Positions 9,137 to 18,598 of a DNA stretch of 64,000 nt are shown piece by piece. The stretch comes from CAZYJR01 sp964647905. Its GTDB lineage: Bacteria; Desulfobacterota; DSM-4660; Desulfatiglandales; HGW-15. The DNA is taken from contig CAZYJR010000020.1 of assembly GCA_964647905.1 (NCBI GenBank), positions 1 through 64,000 of the forward strand, given 5' to 3'. The translations under genes and the position numbers were made by a program. The notes beneath the pieces were generated by a model that did no database searches, had not been told where the DNA came from, and was given only the letters and a program-made list of their open reading frames with translations. Positions within the stretch are counted from its first letter, which is position 1; the number at the start of each line of letters is the position of its first letter.

Positions 9137-9724
9137 CTACTTCTTGAAGAGCTTGAACTCGTCTCGGCGGTTCTTGGCCCAGGCATCTTCGTTGTGCCTG
9201 GGATCGGCCGGCCTCTCCTCTCCGTAGCTGATGGTGGTTATCCGGTCTTTGGAGATGCCCAGGCTCATCAGATAATTCTTGGCCGCGTTGGCCCTCCTCT
9301 CGCCCAGAGCGAGGTTGTACTCGTTGGTCCCGCGCTCGTCGCAGTGCCCCTCTATGCGCACTGCGTACTCAGGGTTTTTCTTGAGCCACTGCGCCTTCTT
9401 CTTCAGGGTCTGCTCGGCCTCGGGCTTTATCTCTGACCTGTCGAAGTCAAAGTAGATGTTCTTGGCCTCAAATGCCTCGATCTCCGATTGCTTCCTGCGA
9501 AGGGCCTCCGCCTCCGCCTGTCGTTCTTTCTCGCGCTCGGCATAGCCTTCCTCCTTGGCCTTCTTTTCGGCGGCGGCGGCGGCTTCTTTTTCCTGCGCCG
9601 AAGGCTCCTCCGTCACCTGGGCCTGCCCCACACCCACCTGCTTCTTGGCGCACGAGGCGAACAGCACGAGTGAGGAGCATGCGAGAACCATTACCATCCA
9701 GATCAACACCGATTTCTTCTTCAT
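9137..9724 (-). CDS. pal: peptidoglycan-associated lipoprotein Pal
   Basis: The lipoprotein leader MKKKSVLIWMVMVLACSSLVLF ends in the lipobox FASC. A Gln/Glu/Ala-rich tether (about 30-85) precedes an OmpA-C peptidoglycan-binding domain. Diagnostic residues are YFDFDRSEIKPEA, IEGHCDERGTNEYNLALGER and the RA..YL...GI..DRI..IS.GEERP block. I chose ATG 9724 over the in-frame upstream TTG because AGGAGGG lies before it. Pal anchors the outer membrane to peptidoglycan and binds TolB, encoded directly upstream. Confidence 0.93.
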   Translation of the reverse strand: MKKKSVLIWMVMVLACSSLVLFASCAKKQVGVGQAQVTEEPSAQEKEAAAAAEKKAKEEGYAEREKERQAEAEALRRKQSEIEAFEAKNIYFDFDRSEIKPEAEQTLKKKAQWLKKNPEYAVRIEGHCDERGTNEYNLALGERRANAAKNYLMSLGISKDRITTISYGEERPADPRHNEDAWAKNRRDEFKLFKK

Positions 9725-9920
9725 CCTCTTGATCCCTCCTGACAAGGTATTGTTACAGTGGAAAGGGCCTGCCGTATTGAGACGGGGTCGTCACAATAAT
9801 CGTTAACCTATGGATGTTTACCACTTCCCGGTCCTCGATTCAAGGCTAAAGTGGGGCTCGGAAAACAGCATGTCGGAGAAAAATCCAAGGATGCCCAGTC
9901 CTTTTGACCGCGGCCCGGGT

Positions 9921-11264
9921 TCAGTATGGCGACCAGCTTGGGGAGGTCTGTTCCCCGTCCTGAAAGGTTATTCGTTTCTGGACCCGCCCGCCCGCTGTCA
10001 TGATGTACAGGTGATAGCCTCCTTCGCGGTTGGAGGAGAAGGCGATGTAGCGTCCGTCCCGGGACCAACTGGGGTCTTCATTGTTGCCCCGGCCCTGGGT
10101 GAGATTCTGCAGGCCGCTCCCATCGGGATTGATGGTGAATACGTCGAAGCTCCCGTTGTTCATGCCCGAGTAAGCGATCTGGTCCATGCTGGACCACGAA
10201 GGGGAGGTGTTGTACTTGCCCTCGTAAGTCAATCGTCGTTCTTCTCCGGTCTCAAGGTCGTGAACGTAGATTTGGGGGGAACCGGACCGGTTGGAGACAA
10301 ACGCGAGCTTGCTCCCGTCCGGGGAATAGGTAGGTGATACGTCTATGCCCCAGTGGTCGGTCAGCCGCTTCAGGATGTTTCCGTTCAGATCAATGGTGTA
10401 GATGTCCGGATTGTCGCCCCGGCTGAGGGTCAGGGCCAGCCTTTGACCGTCAGCGGCCCAGCAAGCGCCGATATTCAGGCCCTGCCTCGAAGAGATCCGC
10501 CGGTCCTTTCCGGTTTCCATGTCCTTTAGGTAGAGCATGGGACCGCCGTCTCTGTAAGAGTTGTATATCAGTTTTTTCCCGTCCGGCGACCACCTGGGCA
10601 GCAGCGCTATGCTCCTGTCAAAGGTTATCCGCCTCCTGTTGTGCCCGTCCACATCACAGATGAAAATTTCCTTGTCGCCTTCGTGCCTGTTCACGTAAGC
10701 TATTCTGGAGAGAAACATTCCCTTCTGCCCGGTGAGCAGATGCAGGAGCTCGTTGCTGAGGCGGTGCACCAGCCTGCGGTGGTCGCTCACAGCGCCCAGC
10801 AGCCGCTTGGAGTAGACCCGCCTGGCCCGAAAGACGTCGTAGAGTCGGACCTCCAGCTCCAACGAATCCCCTATACAGGTATAGGTGCAGTCGAGCAGGA
10901 GCTCCGCCCCTATCACCGACCAGTCCCTGAACCGCACCGAGCCCCGGTCCAGGGCTTCCACCGCCCCCTGGAGAAACGCCTCTTTTTCAATGGCCAGGAA
11001 GTAGCCGCTGAGCTCCAGGTCCCCGGAGGCCACTTGGGCCAGGGTCGAGCCGAGCTCCGGGTGCGCCCCGCCCGCCGAATTGTTCCGGAACTCCGGCACC
11101 GCGATCCTGAGCCGCTCGATCTGCGGGGCGTTTATGTCGATGAAGATCCTAGCCGGACATTCCCTGGGCTGCAGGACCGTTATGAGGCCGAGCAGGAAAG
11201 CGAGGAGAACAAGGCTAGGACCTTCCCAGTTCTTCAAGGGAGAAACGGACTTCGATTTCGTCAT
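9921..11264 (-). CDS. tolB: Tol-Pal translocation protein TolB
   Basis: Periplasmic beta-propeller protein: signal sequence (LVLLAFLLGLITVLQPRECPA), the N-terminal TolB domain (about residues 30-160, INAPQIERLRIAVPEF), then WD40-like TolB repeats (RWSPDGKKLIYNS, TYSPDGSKLAFVSNRSG, SWSRDGRYIAFSSNREG). The open frame starts at 11366, but ATG 11264 fits the leader. Even so it overlaps the 3' end of tolA by 50 bp, pointing to translational coupling. TolB bridges TolA and Pal during cell constriction. Confidence 0.9.
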   Translation of the reverse strand: MTKSKSVSPLKNWEGPSLVLLAFLLGLITVLQPRECPARIFIDINAPQIERLRIAVPEFRNNSAGGAHPELGSTLAQVASGDLELSGYFLAIEKEAFLQGAVEALDRGSVRFRDWSVIGAELLLDCTYTCIGDSLELEVRLYDVFRARRVYSKRLLGAVSDHRRLVHRLSNELLHLLTGQKGMFLSRIAYVNRHEGDKEIFICDVDGHNRRRITFDRSIALLPRWSPDGKKLIYNSYRDGGPMLYLKDMETGKDRRISSRQGLNIGACWAADGQRLALTLSRGDNPDIYTIDLNGNILKRLTDHWGIDVSPTYSPDGSKLAFVSNRSGSPQIYVHDLETGEERRLTYEGKYNTSPSWSSMDQIAYSGMNNGSFDVFTINPDGSGLQNLTQGRGNNEDPSWSRDGRYIAFSSNREGGYHLYIMTAGGRVQKRITFQDGEQTSPSWSPY

Positions 11265-12102
11265 GGCTCTTTCGATATGCTTCCGGAAACGGAGGTAAGG
11301 GGTTGGAGCGTTCAATGGCCCGCATGACCGATTCGTCGAATACTTCGTTGGATGAGCTCTTGACAAGCCGGCTCGAGGTTATGGTCCCGTCCCTTCTGAC
11401 CAGCAAAAGGACCGTGGCCTCCGGATTGCCCTTGGTCTCCAGAGCAACCGGATACGACCAGTTGCCCGCGATCCACTCGTGGACGCGCGACTGATAGATC
11501 TGTATCAGGGTCCCGGTCAGCCCCCCGCCCCCGGGGCGTGAACCGCCCGCCCGGGACTCCTTTCCGGCCTGGGACCGGAGTTCGGCCAGCGCACGTTCCA
11601 GATGGCTCTGCTCGGGCTTCTCACGCCGGGGTTCCTCCTTTTCCTTTTGCGGCCTGGATAGGACTTCCCTGTCTATTCGGGAAATCGCCTTGTCAATGAG
11701 CTCGGAAGGAGAGGCCTCTGGTTCCTTCTTCACTGGTTTGGGCTTGGTATCCACGGTCCGCTTGGCCACCACAAGGGGCTTTTGCTCCCTCTTGATTTCC
11801 GCGATCCGCCTGGCGGGCTTGGGCTTTTGCACCGCAGCCTTCCGGGGCTTGCTCTCCGCCTCTTCGGCCTCGACAGGGACGGAGGCCTGGGCCGCCGGCT
11901 CCTTGTCGCCGCCGGATGGGAGCTCCACCAGCTCGACTTGGTAGACCTGGTCCCCCGGCGGCCTGCGAATTGACCCGGCGTCCGGGACGAAGAGTACCAA
12001 GGCGAACAGGACCGCATGGAAGAGAAGTGATACGCCCAACATCGGGCTCCACCTCACGCCTTCCGGATCCGTGGCGCCAGTGTTTGTCCATTTGCTAGTC
12101 AT
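11215..12102 (-). CDS. tolA: TolA/TonB-family energy transducer
   Basis: A 295-residue protein with a single N-terminal transmembrane helix (LGVSLLFHAVLFALVLFV, about 22-39), a Lys/Pro/Glu-rich periplasmic linker (about 60-190) and a C-terminal TonB/TolA domain (VHEWIAGNWSYPVALET ... SSNEVFDESVMRAIERSNPLP). The gene position between tolR and tolB supports TolA. The C-terminal fold looks TonB-type rather than enterobacterial TolA, as is usual in this phylum. Confidence 0.88.
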   Translation of the reverse strand: MTSKWTNTGATDPEGVRWSPMLGVSLLFHAVLFALVLFVPDAGSIRRPPGDQVYQVELVELPSGGDKEPAAQASVPVEAEEAESKPRKAAVQKPKPARRIAEIKREQKPLVVAKRTVDTKPKPVKKEPEASPSELIDKAISRIDREVLSRPQKEKEEPRREKPEQSHLERALAELRSQAGKESRAGGSRPGGGGLTGTLIQIYQSRVHEWIAGNWSYPVALETKGNPEATVLLLVRRDGTITSSRLVKSSSNEVFDESVMRAIERSNPLPPFPEAYRKSHDEIEVRFSLEELGRS

Positions 12103-12136
12103 ATCCCTTTCCTATACCGCACGAGCGCCCAAGAGA

Positions 12137-12544
12137 TCAGTCCTCGGGTTCGGTCACCATCCCCACCTTATCGATGCCGGCCCGCTTCAACTCGGCCATA
12201 ACCCTGATTACGACACCGTACGGCACCTCGCGGTCCGCTCGGATGAGGATCCCCTTGTCTCGGCGGTACTTGGAGATCGTCCTGATCTTTGATTCCAGAT
12301 CTTCCAGCCCTATCTTGTCCTGCTCCAGGAAGATCTCCCGGTTCTTCCTTATGGTGAGGAACAGGGGCTCCTCCTTGGTCTTGATGTTCTTGGTCGTGGT
12401 CTGCGGGAGATCCACCTCCAGACCCTGAATCATCATCGGCGCTGTCACCATGAATATTATCAGGAGCACCAGCATCACGTCCACAAAAGGCGTGACATTG
12501 ATGTCCGACATGAGCCGCCTTCGGCCTGTTCCGTTGGTGATCAT
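12137..12544 (-). CDS. tolR: TolR/ExbD-family biopolymer transport protein
   Basis: 135 residues: MSDINVTPFVDVMLVLLIIF is the hallmark ExbD/TolR segment, a single membrane helix with the proton-translocating aspartate in PFVDVMLVLLI. The periplasmic domain ends in the KAGIDKVGMVTEP block. It works with TolQ as a proton-driven stator. It lies 35 bp before tolA and about 50 bp after tolQ in the operon. Confidence 0.92.
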   Translation of the reverse strand: MITNGTGRRRLMSDINVTPFVDVMLVLLIIFMVTAPMMIQGLEVDLPQTTTKNIKTKEEPLFLTIRKNREIFLEQDKIGLEDLESKIRTISKYRRDKGILIRADREVPYGVVIRVMAELKRAGIDKVGMVTEPED

Positions 12545-12596
12545 AGCTCGATCCTCCGAGCCGGGCCCGTGTGGTTCCGGGGCCGGGACCCGGTTT

Positions 12597-13358
12597 TCAG
12601 GCCTCCTTTGATGCGCTCTGCCGCTTCAACAACTGCCTTTCGATTACGCTGAGAAAGTCCGAGGAAAAGGTCTCCATCTCGGATTCGAACATCGCCGCCT
12701 TGTGGCTGAAGTGATTGAAGGCGACCACGGCCGGGATCGCCGCGGCCAGGCCTGCGGCCGTGGCGATCAAGGCCTCGGAGATTCCCGGGGCTACAACTGC
12801 CAGGCTGGCCGAGCCCCGCAGCCCTATGCCGCTAAAAGACTCCATTATCCCCCACACTGTCCCGAAAAGACCTATGAAGGGGGCGGTGTTCCCGGTGGTG
12901 GCCAAAAACGATGATGCCTTTCCCAGCCGGTTGCTCTGCTCGGTGGCCGACCTCCTGAGAGCCCTTTCCACCTGGCTGAGGACCGTCTCCACGCCCGCGG
13001 TGTTCACAGATCCGGGGTTGTTCAACTTGCGGGTTCTCCGGAACTCGGCATACCCGGAGCGAAAAAGCTGGGCCAGAGGGCTGCAGCCAAGCTCGGCGGA
13101 TTCGTTGAGCAGGGTCGCGAACTCTGTCCCTTCCCAGAACCTCTCCAGGAAGTACGCGGACTCCGCCTTTGCCTTGCGGTAAAGACGCCACTTCATGAAT
13201 ATGATCGCCCAGGTGGCTATGGAAAAGACCAGGAGGATCAGCATGACGAACTTCACCACGGGACCCGCACCGGCCACCATGTGAATGATGTCTCCTCCGA
13301 AGCCCGTACCCACGGCGCCCGGGGAGAACAAGATGGGTTGGAGCTCAATGAGTGTCAT
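12597..13358 (-). CDS. tolQ: TolQ/ExbB-family proton channel
   Basis: A three-helix MotA/TolQ/ExbB channel protein: first helix near residues 33-52 (FVMLILLVFSIATWAIIF), then the conserved cytoplasmic and C-terminal block GNTAPFIGLFGTVWGIMESF and APGISEALIATAAGLAAAIPAVVAFN. The start is set at 13358 (MTLIELQPILF), giving 253 residues, close to family length; the open frame upstream adds an arginine-rich stretch that is not conserved. First gene of the Tol-Pal operon. Confidence 0.9.
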   Translation of the reverse strand: MTLIELQPILFSPGAVGTGFGGDIIHMVAGAGPVVKFVMLILLVFSIATWAIIFMKWRLYRKAKAESAYFLERFWEGTEFATLLNESAELGCSPLAQLFRSGYAEFRRTRKLNNPGSVNTAGVETVLSQVERALRRSATEQSNRLGKASSFLATTGNTAPFIGLFGTVWGIMESFSGIGLRGSASLAVVAPGISEALIATAAGLAAAIPAVVAFNHFSHKAAMFESEMETFSSDFLSVIERQLLKRQSASKEA

Positions 13359-13546
13359 GTTTCTCCTGAGATGTCGCCTCGGCCGTGCTCGATCCGCAGG
13401 CCTCGGCTTGGTATTTTCCCGCCCGCCACTGGAACGCGGTGGAATCTGACTCAAACATTTCTATAATCCCGGTTGCCGGCATGCAAGTACAATTTGGGTG
13501 TCGGGTGTCGGGGCGGGCAAGAGAGCTGTTCACCGTTCACGTGGTC

Positions 13547-14062
13547 TCATGAGCCGGCCCGGGTTTTCCCTTGGAGGCCGAAGCGCCTGACCAGGAATTC
13601 CGCCAGACCGCGGGTGTCGCCCGGGGAGAAGACAGGGCCTGACCAGTCCACCGGGTCGTCTGTGATCATGGCGATAAGGCGCCGGTCTCCCGGGCAGAAA
13701 GGGCGTTCGGAGACAGCCGCCCTGAAGACCTCCATCTTTGGTATGGGGGCGTTCTTGTATCCCTCGGCCAGGACCAGGGCCACTCCCGGGAGCATCAGGG
13801 CCAGCTCCCTAGGGTCGTGGTCGTAATCCACGTCGCGGATCAACCCGATCGCCGCCGGGGAGGATATGATCGTGCCGGCGGCTCCGGCCCGGCGATGGAC
13901 CCAGGAGTCCTTCCCGGGCGTGTCCATGTCAAAGCTGTGTTCGTGATGCTTGACCGTGCCCACTACCAAGCCCATGGCCTTCAGCGCCGGTATCAGTCTT
14001 GCGATCAAAGTGGTCTTGCCCGCTCCCGAAAACCCGGCCACCGATACCACGGGCGGGCTCAT
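13547..14062 (-). CDS. mobB: molybdopterin-guanine dinucleotide biosynthesis protein MobB
   Basis: A P-loop GTPase-like protein: VVSVAGFSGAGKTTLIARLI (Walker A) near the N-terminus, VGTVKHHEHSFDMDTPGKDS and the LVLAEGYKN Walker-B-like motif are diagnostic of MobB. The C-terminal block includes FCPGDRRLIAMITDDPV. MobB binds GTP and assists MobA in attaching GMP to molybdopterin. The start is placed at MSPPVVSV, 13 bp after the ModE-like gene; the frame opens 15 codons earlier, inside that gene. Confidence 0.9.
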   Translation of the reverse strand: MSPPVVSVAGFSGAGKTTLIARLIPALKAMGLVVGTVKHHEHSFDMDTPGKDSWVHRRAGAAGTIISSPAAIGLIRDVDYDHDPRELALMLPGVALVLAEGYKNAPIPKMEVFRAAVSERPFCPGDRRLIAMITDDPVDWSGPVFSPGDTRGLAEFLVRRFGLQGKTRAGS

Positions 14063-14075
14063 CCCCTGCTCTGGT

Positions 14076-14405
14076 TCACTCGAATATCTCACGGAATATC
14101 TCGTCATCTGCTTTTAGGCATCTATCCTTCAAAAGTGTGTATTTCCTGAGGAGTTCCTTGCCTGCCTCGGTCACCTGAGAGCCGCGCCTGCCGTCCGGAT
14201 GTACCAGGCGGGTTTCCAGATGGCTCTCCGTGGCCTTTATCTTGCTCCAGACCGCCTTGTAAGACATCCTGAGAAGCTTCGCCGTCTTATTAATGGATCC
14301 GGTCTTGTCGATGGTCTCCAGGATTTTCATCCTGCCCTCACCCATTACCATTTGACCCTTTTTATTGACTATCCATTGCCTGGAACGGAGTCTTAATTCA
14401 GTCAT
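14076..14405 (-). CDS. ModE-like winged-helix regulator (N-terminal domain only)
   Basis: A 109-residue LysR-type winged helix typical of ModE: GRMKILETIDKTGSINKTAK, then LRMSYKAVWSKIKATESHL and the wing RRGSQVTEAGKELL. The C-terminal molybdate-binding (TOBE/MOP) domains of full ModE are absent, so it cannot sense molybdate as ModE does. Such stand-alone domains are common in anaerobes next to MoeA or tungstate/molybdate transport genes. It lies between moeA-PBP and mobB and probably regulates molybdenum or tungsten cofactor genes. Confidence 0.85.
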   Translation of the reverse strand: MTELRLRSRQWIVNKKGQMVMGEGRMKILETIDKTGSINKTAKLLRMSYKAVWSKIKATESHLETRLVHPDGRRGSQVTEAGKELLRKYTLLKDRCLKADDEIFREIFE

Positions 14406-14439
14406 GTCCGGCCTCCCCGGGTGGCCCCGTGCGCCTGGT

Positions 14440-16374
14440 CTAAGATATTTCCGCGCATACCTCTCCGCTCCTGGAGGGGTCGTAACCTCCCAGTTCCTTT
14501 ACCCGCTTGCGGAAACCCTCGGAGCGGATGGTCTCCAGCATGACCCCCAAGTTGGGCTCGTCCAGCCCGGAGGAAGGCACCACGAGCTGGTATTGCTCCC
14601 GGACCACCGGGATGAAGTCTAGATCCAAGGCCCTGGCTGCAGCCAATATGCCCATGCCGCAGTCGGCCGCTCCGGAGAGGACATCCACGGCCACCGCCAT
14701 GTGCGTGAATTCCTCATGATCGTAGCCCCGGATCCGCTCGGGCCTCATCCCGCAAAGTGCCAGGCGATGATCCAGGAGCACCCGGGTGCCGGAACCGGCC
14801 TGCCTGTTCACGAAGGTTACCTCGTTTTCCGCCAGGTCCTCCAGGCCGCGAATACCCTTGGGGTTGCCCTTGGGGACCATGAGGCCCTGTTCCCTCTCCA
14901 CCAGGTGGAAGAGGGTGACCGGCTGGCTCTTGAGGTAGCGCTTGACATAGGGGATGTTGTACTCCCCTGTCTCCGGATCCAGGAGGTGGGTCCCGGCCGC
15001 GTGGCAGTTCCCTTTCCTGACCGCCATGAGCCCCCCCAGACTCCCCACGTTTCCGGACGAGACCCTCAGATCGTGCCCCCTCTCTCGGATCTCGTCGGCC
15101 AGCAGGTCTAGGGTTATATCATGGCTTCCAATTATGATGATCGTCTTGTCCAGGTCTTCCTCGCTCACCAAGAGCTCTGCTTCCCCCTCCTCATCCTGGC
15201 CCACGCCTTCCGAGAGGGCGGGTATCCGAAGGATTCCTTCGGCCCTGGTCATGGTGGTTATGGATCCGGCGGCCCGCGGGAGTGGAGTGGCGACGCACCG
15301 GCCGCTTATCCTGCCTATGTTGACCCTGACGAACTCCTCTATTCCCGGCTTTGACGGGATGTCCCGTGAAGGGCGCACCCTGACCGTGTCGGGCCGGGGA
15401 GCGGGAAGCCCCTGGAGGGCGAAGAGGAGGGGGCGGACGAACTGCTCGAAGGAGAGCGCGGCTGATACCGTGTAGCCGGGATTCCCCACCACCGGGGTCC
15501 CCCTTATATCGCCCAGTATGGTGGGCTTGCCGGGCATCATGGCCACCCCGTGAACCATTATCTCGCCCAAATCGCTTATCACCTTGGCGGTGTAATCCTT
15601 GCTGCCAGCAGAGGAACCGGCGTTCACCACTACCACGTCCGCCCCGGAAGCCAGCGCCCTCTCCACGGCCTCTCGTATGGCCGGCTCATCGTCCGGGATG
15701 ATCTCATGGACCGCGGCCGTTCCTCCGCATTCCTCCACCATGGCCGAGAGGGTGACGGAGTTGTACTCCAGTATCTTTCCCGGCGCGAGCCGGGGGGCGT
15801 CCTGCAGACCCCTGTGGGAGACAAGCTCCGAGCCAGTGGGGAGGATGGCAACCAAAGGTCTTTTCCACACCCGCAGGTCAAAGACGCCGGCGGATATGAG
15901 GGCCCCCATGTCCGAGGGGCGGATGCGGTGATTCCGGGGGAGCAGGAGTTGGGTGGCTACTATGTCCTCGCCCACTTTGCGCACGTTCTGCCAAGGGTGC
16001 GCGGGCGCGCGGATCTCCAGGTGCTCGCCGTCCACCTGGTGGAGCTTTTCCACCATGATCACGGCGTCGAAGCCCTCCGGCAGGATCTGCCCGGTGTTTA
16101 TCCAGACCGCGTCTTTGCCTGTCTCCAGGATGCGGGGCCTTCTCTCCGTTGTCCCGTAGGTCTCTTGCGCCCTGACAGCCACCCCGTCCATGGCGGCGGA
16201 ATGGTAGTTCGGAGATGAGAGCCCGGCAAAGACGGTCTCAGCCGTGACCCGGCCGAGGGCCTTTTCCACGGGCACGGATTCCCCGGTGTTGAGGCTCGTG
16301 GTACCGAAACGCCCCAGAAAGAGTTCCCTGGCCTCCCGGAGCGGCTTCATGGCCAGATATACGTTTCTTTTCAA
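14440..16374 (-). CDS. MoeA fused to a periplasmic-binding-protein-like domain
   Basis: A 644-residue fusion. Residues about 1-410 are a MoeA molybdotransferase (SPNYHSAAMDGVAVRAQET, VWINTGQILPEGFDAVIMVE, VVNAGSSAGSKDYTAKVI, HGVAMMPGKPTILG). Residues about 420-640 form a PBP-like domain (IIIGSHDITLDLLADEIRER, FVNRQAGSGTRVLLDHRL, DCGMGILAAARALDLDFIPV) resembling molybdate/tungstate-binding and LysR effector domains. The fusion is known in anaerobic bacteria and archaea, and the second domain is assumed to bind a substrate or metal oxyanion. It overlaps the upstream moeA by 4 bp (ATGA), so translation is coupled. Confidence 0.9.
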   Translation of the reverse strand: MKRNVYLAMKPLREARELFLGRFGTTSLNTGESVPVEKALGRVTAETVFAGLSSPNYHSAAMDGVAVRAQETYGTTERRPRILETGKDAVWINTGQILPEGFDAVIMVEKLHQVDGEHLEIRAPAHPWQNVRKVGEDIVATQLLLPRNHRIRPSDMGALISAGVFDLRVWKRPLVAILPTGSELVSHRGLQDAPRLAPGKILEYNSVTLSAMVEECGGTAAVHEIIPDDEPAIREAVERALASGADVVVVNAGSSAGSKDYTAKVISDLGEIMVHGVAMMPGKPTILGDIRGTPVVGNPGYTVSAALSFEQFVRPLLFALQGLPAPRPDTVRVRPSRDIPSKPGIEEFVRVNIGRISGRCVATPLPRAAGSITTMTRAEGILRIPALSEGVGQDEEGEAELLVSEEDLDKTIIIIGSHDITLDLLADEIRERGHDLRVSSGNVGSLGGLMAVRKGNCHAAGTHLLDPETGEYNIPYVKRYLKSQPVTLFHLVEREQGLMVPKGNPKGIRGLEDLAENEVTFVNRQAGSGTRVLLDHRLALCGMRPERIRGYDHEEFTHMAVAVDVLSGAADCGMGILAAARALDLDFIPVVREQYQLVVPSSGLDEPNLGVMLETIRSEGFRKRVKELGGYDPSRSGEVCAEIS

Positions 16375-17654
16375 TCGCGATCTCCTGCTGCCGCCTTCCT
16401 CACCCCGCCGCGGAGGGCGCCCATTACATGGAAAGGCATCACCTCCACCACGGAGCCCTGGTAGAGCCCCTCGGTGAATCGGTCCACGCGCACCAGGCCG
16501 TCCGCCTCCACCAGTGGGGATATGAGGCCGGACTTACCGAACAGGGGCTCCGCAACCAGCCGCCTCTCAACGCTTATCAATCTCACCCTGATGAAGTCGT
16601 CCCTGCCCTGGGCGGACTCGATGTTGCGGGCCAGTTCGGCCTCAACCCCTGGTATGCGGGGGGACGGCCAGTGCGCTTCACCGGCCAGCCGTCTTATGAA
16701 GGGGGAGAGAAGCACCTCGGCGACCACCAAGGCCGAGGCTGCGTGACCGGGCAGACCCCAGACCGTCTTGGCTCCCATGCGGGCGAAGATCGTCGGCTTC
16801 CCCGGGCTTATGGAGACGCCGTGGGCCAGGATCTCCATGCCGGGAAAAGACTCCATCACCTGGACGGTCATGTCCCTGGTCCCCACCGAGCTCCCGCCCG
16901 AGATCCACAGAGAATCGGCCTTTTGGAGTCCCAGTTCCGCCTTCTCCCTCAAACTCTCGAACCGGTCCGGGGCCAGACCCAGCACCACGGGCACCGCGCC
17001 CAGGGATCGACAGAATGCGGCCAGGGTATGGCTGTTCACGTCCCTTACCTCTCCCGGCCCCGGGGCTCGTTCCACCGGGACCACCTCGTCCCCGGTGGAG
17101 AGGACGGCCACCCTGGGCCGCCTGACCGCTGCGACTTCGGTCAAGCCGAGGCCGGCCAGGACTCCCACGTCCTGGGGCCTCAGCAGAGAGCCCCGGGTGA
17201 GCACCGTTTCGCCCCTCCTCACGTCGTCGTCGGGCTGGATAACGTTTTCCAGCGGGGAGACCGCACGGGCCACCTCAATGGTGCGCTGGTCAAGGCAGTG
17301 GCAATACTCTATCATGACCACGGCATCGGCGCCCGGAGGCAGCATTCCGCCGGTGGCGATCCTGACGGCCTGCCCCGCACCCACCTCCACTTCAGGGACG
17401 CGGCCCATGGAGACCTCTCCCGTGATCTCCAACAATGCAGGCAGGCTCTCTGTGGCCCCGAAGGTATCCTTGGCCCTGACCGCGAAACCGTCCATGGCTG
17501 AACGGCGGAAACCGGGCAGATCCTCCCCGGCCCCCACGTCGCGGGCCAGGGTGCGGCCGTAGGCCGTATCCAAGGGAACGGCCTCTTGGTCCAGGACCTG
17601 GAGATCTTCCATGATCGCGATTAGTTCCTCTATGGTCTTGAGGCGGAAGAACAA
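16371..17654 (-). CDS. moeA: molybdopterin molybdenumtransferase MoeA
   Basis: Inserts molybdenum (or tungsten) into adenylylated molybdopterin. Motifs: DLPGFRRSAMDGFAVRAKDT, VRIATGGMLPPGADAVVMIE, the MoeA domain signatures VLSTGDEVVP, WISGGSSVGTRDMTVQVM and HGVSISPGKPTIFA, then GLPGHAASALV. I set the start at TTG 17654 (FFRLKTIEEL follows), with AAGGAGGGGG just upstream; the frame also reaches a GTG at 17675. First gene of the four-gene cofactor operon. Two MoeA paralogues in one operon suggest metal specialisation. Confidence 0.9.
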   Translation of the reverse strand: MFFRLKTIEELIAIMEDLQVLDQEAVPLDTAYGRTLARDVGAGEDLPGFRRSAMDGFAVRAKDTFGATESLPALLEITGEVSMGRVPEVEVGAGQAVRIATGGMLPPGADAVVMIEYCHCLDQRTIEVARAVSPLENVIQPDDDVRRGETVLTRGSLLRPQDVGVLAGLGLTEVAAVRRPRVAVLSTGDEVVPVERAPGPGEVRDVNSHTLAAFCRSLGAVPVVLGLAPDRFESLREKAELGLQKADSLWISGGSSVGTRDMTVQVMESFPGMEILAHGVSISPGKPTIFARMGAKTVWGLPGHAASALVVAEVLLSPFIRRLAGEAHWPSPRIPGVEAELARNIESAQGRDDFIRVRLISVERRLVAEPLFGKSGLISPLVEADGLVRVDRFTEGLYQGSVVEVMPFHVMGALRGGVRKAAAGDRD

Positions 17655-17839
17655 GCCCCCTCCTTGGAAATCCACTACGCTCCTCTTGCGTTATGTCAAG
17701 CATGATACAATAATCGGGCCGGAAATCAATCCTCTTCTGGGGCACCGCTGTGAATCGCTCCGGAGGATTTGGTGTGTAAAAGGAAGCCCGGAGTGTGATA
17801 AGGAAACGCTCATCTCGGTACGAAGGAGGAAGGCGGCTG

Positions 17840-18598
17840 ATGAAGCCCAGAGGTCCTTATATCAAACATATCTACTGGCTCTCAGGGGAGCGGGAGCAGG
17901 CCCTGCGCCGGGACTTGGGCCTTCGCGGGATCAAGGTCCGTTCGGCAAAGGGAGTGGTTTGCACTCCGCTTGACGCCATAACCAAGATCGCCAGCGTGGC
18001 CCCGGAGGTATGGAGCGAGACCTGCTCCCGCCAGGGCAGTTGGTACCGGGCGTCGGATAAGAACGGCCTCTATCTGGTGGTGAGCTCCTTTGATCTCGAG
18101 GGGTATGAGGAGTGGAAGGCCGGCACCATAACCAGGTCTGATTTCACTCCGCCCAGGTATGCCTCCCCCGAGGAGGTGGAGGCCATGGCCTCGGATCCCG
18201 AACTGGCCTCCGCTGTGCCGGACGATTGGTCCAGGGCGGGAGAGACCGAGCGCCGCATCCAGTTGAGATGGGCGAGGAGATTGGACCCAGGGGCACCGGA
18301 CTTTGATGTCCTTCACCGGATTCACACCGCCAATCATATCAATTTCATCAAACCCCGCCTGTTAGTGAAGGGGGAAGACGGGACCGTGATACCATACTCC
18401 ATAGCGGGGAGCGCCCATCTTTGCTCCTGCTGCCTGGAACTCTTTCAGGTCTTGGGGGCCTTTTACCCCAGGAAGCTGGTGGCGCCGTGCCCGGGTGCGG
18501 TGACATTCGCCAGGCTCACCCCTGACGCCTATCTCCTGGCCGAGTCGGCGAGCGGAGAAGTATCCGGCGAATTGAATCGGGAAAGGCCTCCGGCATGA
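17840..18598 (+). CDS. hypothetical protein with CxCC motif
   Basis: About 252 residues, start ATG 17840 with GGAGGAAG 11 nt upstream; the frame opens earlier at 17795. I do not recognise the family. Visible features: MKPRGPYIKHIYWLSGEREQ at the start, a central block SRQGSWYRASDKNGLYLVVS, and a C-terminal region with HRIHTANHINFIKPRLLV and AHLCSCCLELFQVLG, where clustered cysteines could bind metal. No signal peptide or membrane helix. It overlaps the SBF transporter start by 4 bp, so the two are co-translated and may share a role. Confidence 0.7.
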   Translation: MKPRGPYIKHIYWLSGEREQALRRDLGLRGIKVRSAKGVVCTPLDAITKIASVAPEVWSETCSRQGSWYRASDKNGLYLVVSSFDLEGYEEWKAGTITRSDFTPPRYASPEEVEAMASDPELASAVPDDWSRAGETERRIQLRWARRLDPGAPDFDVLHRIHTANHINFIKPRLLVKGEDGTVIPYSIAGSAHLCSCCLELFQVLGAFYPRKLVAPCPGAVTFARLTPDAYLLAESASGEVSGELNRERPPA

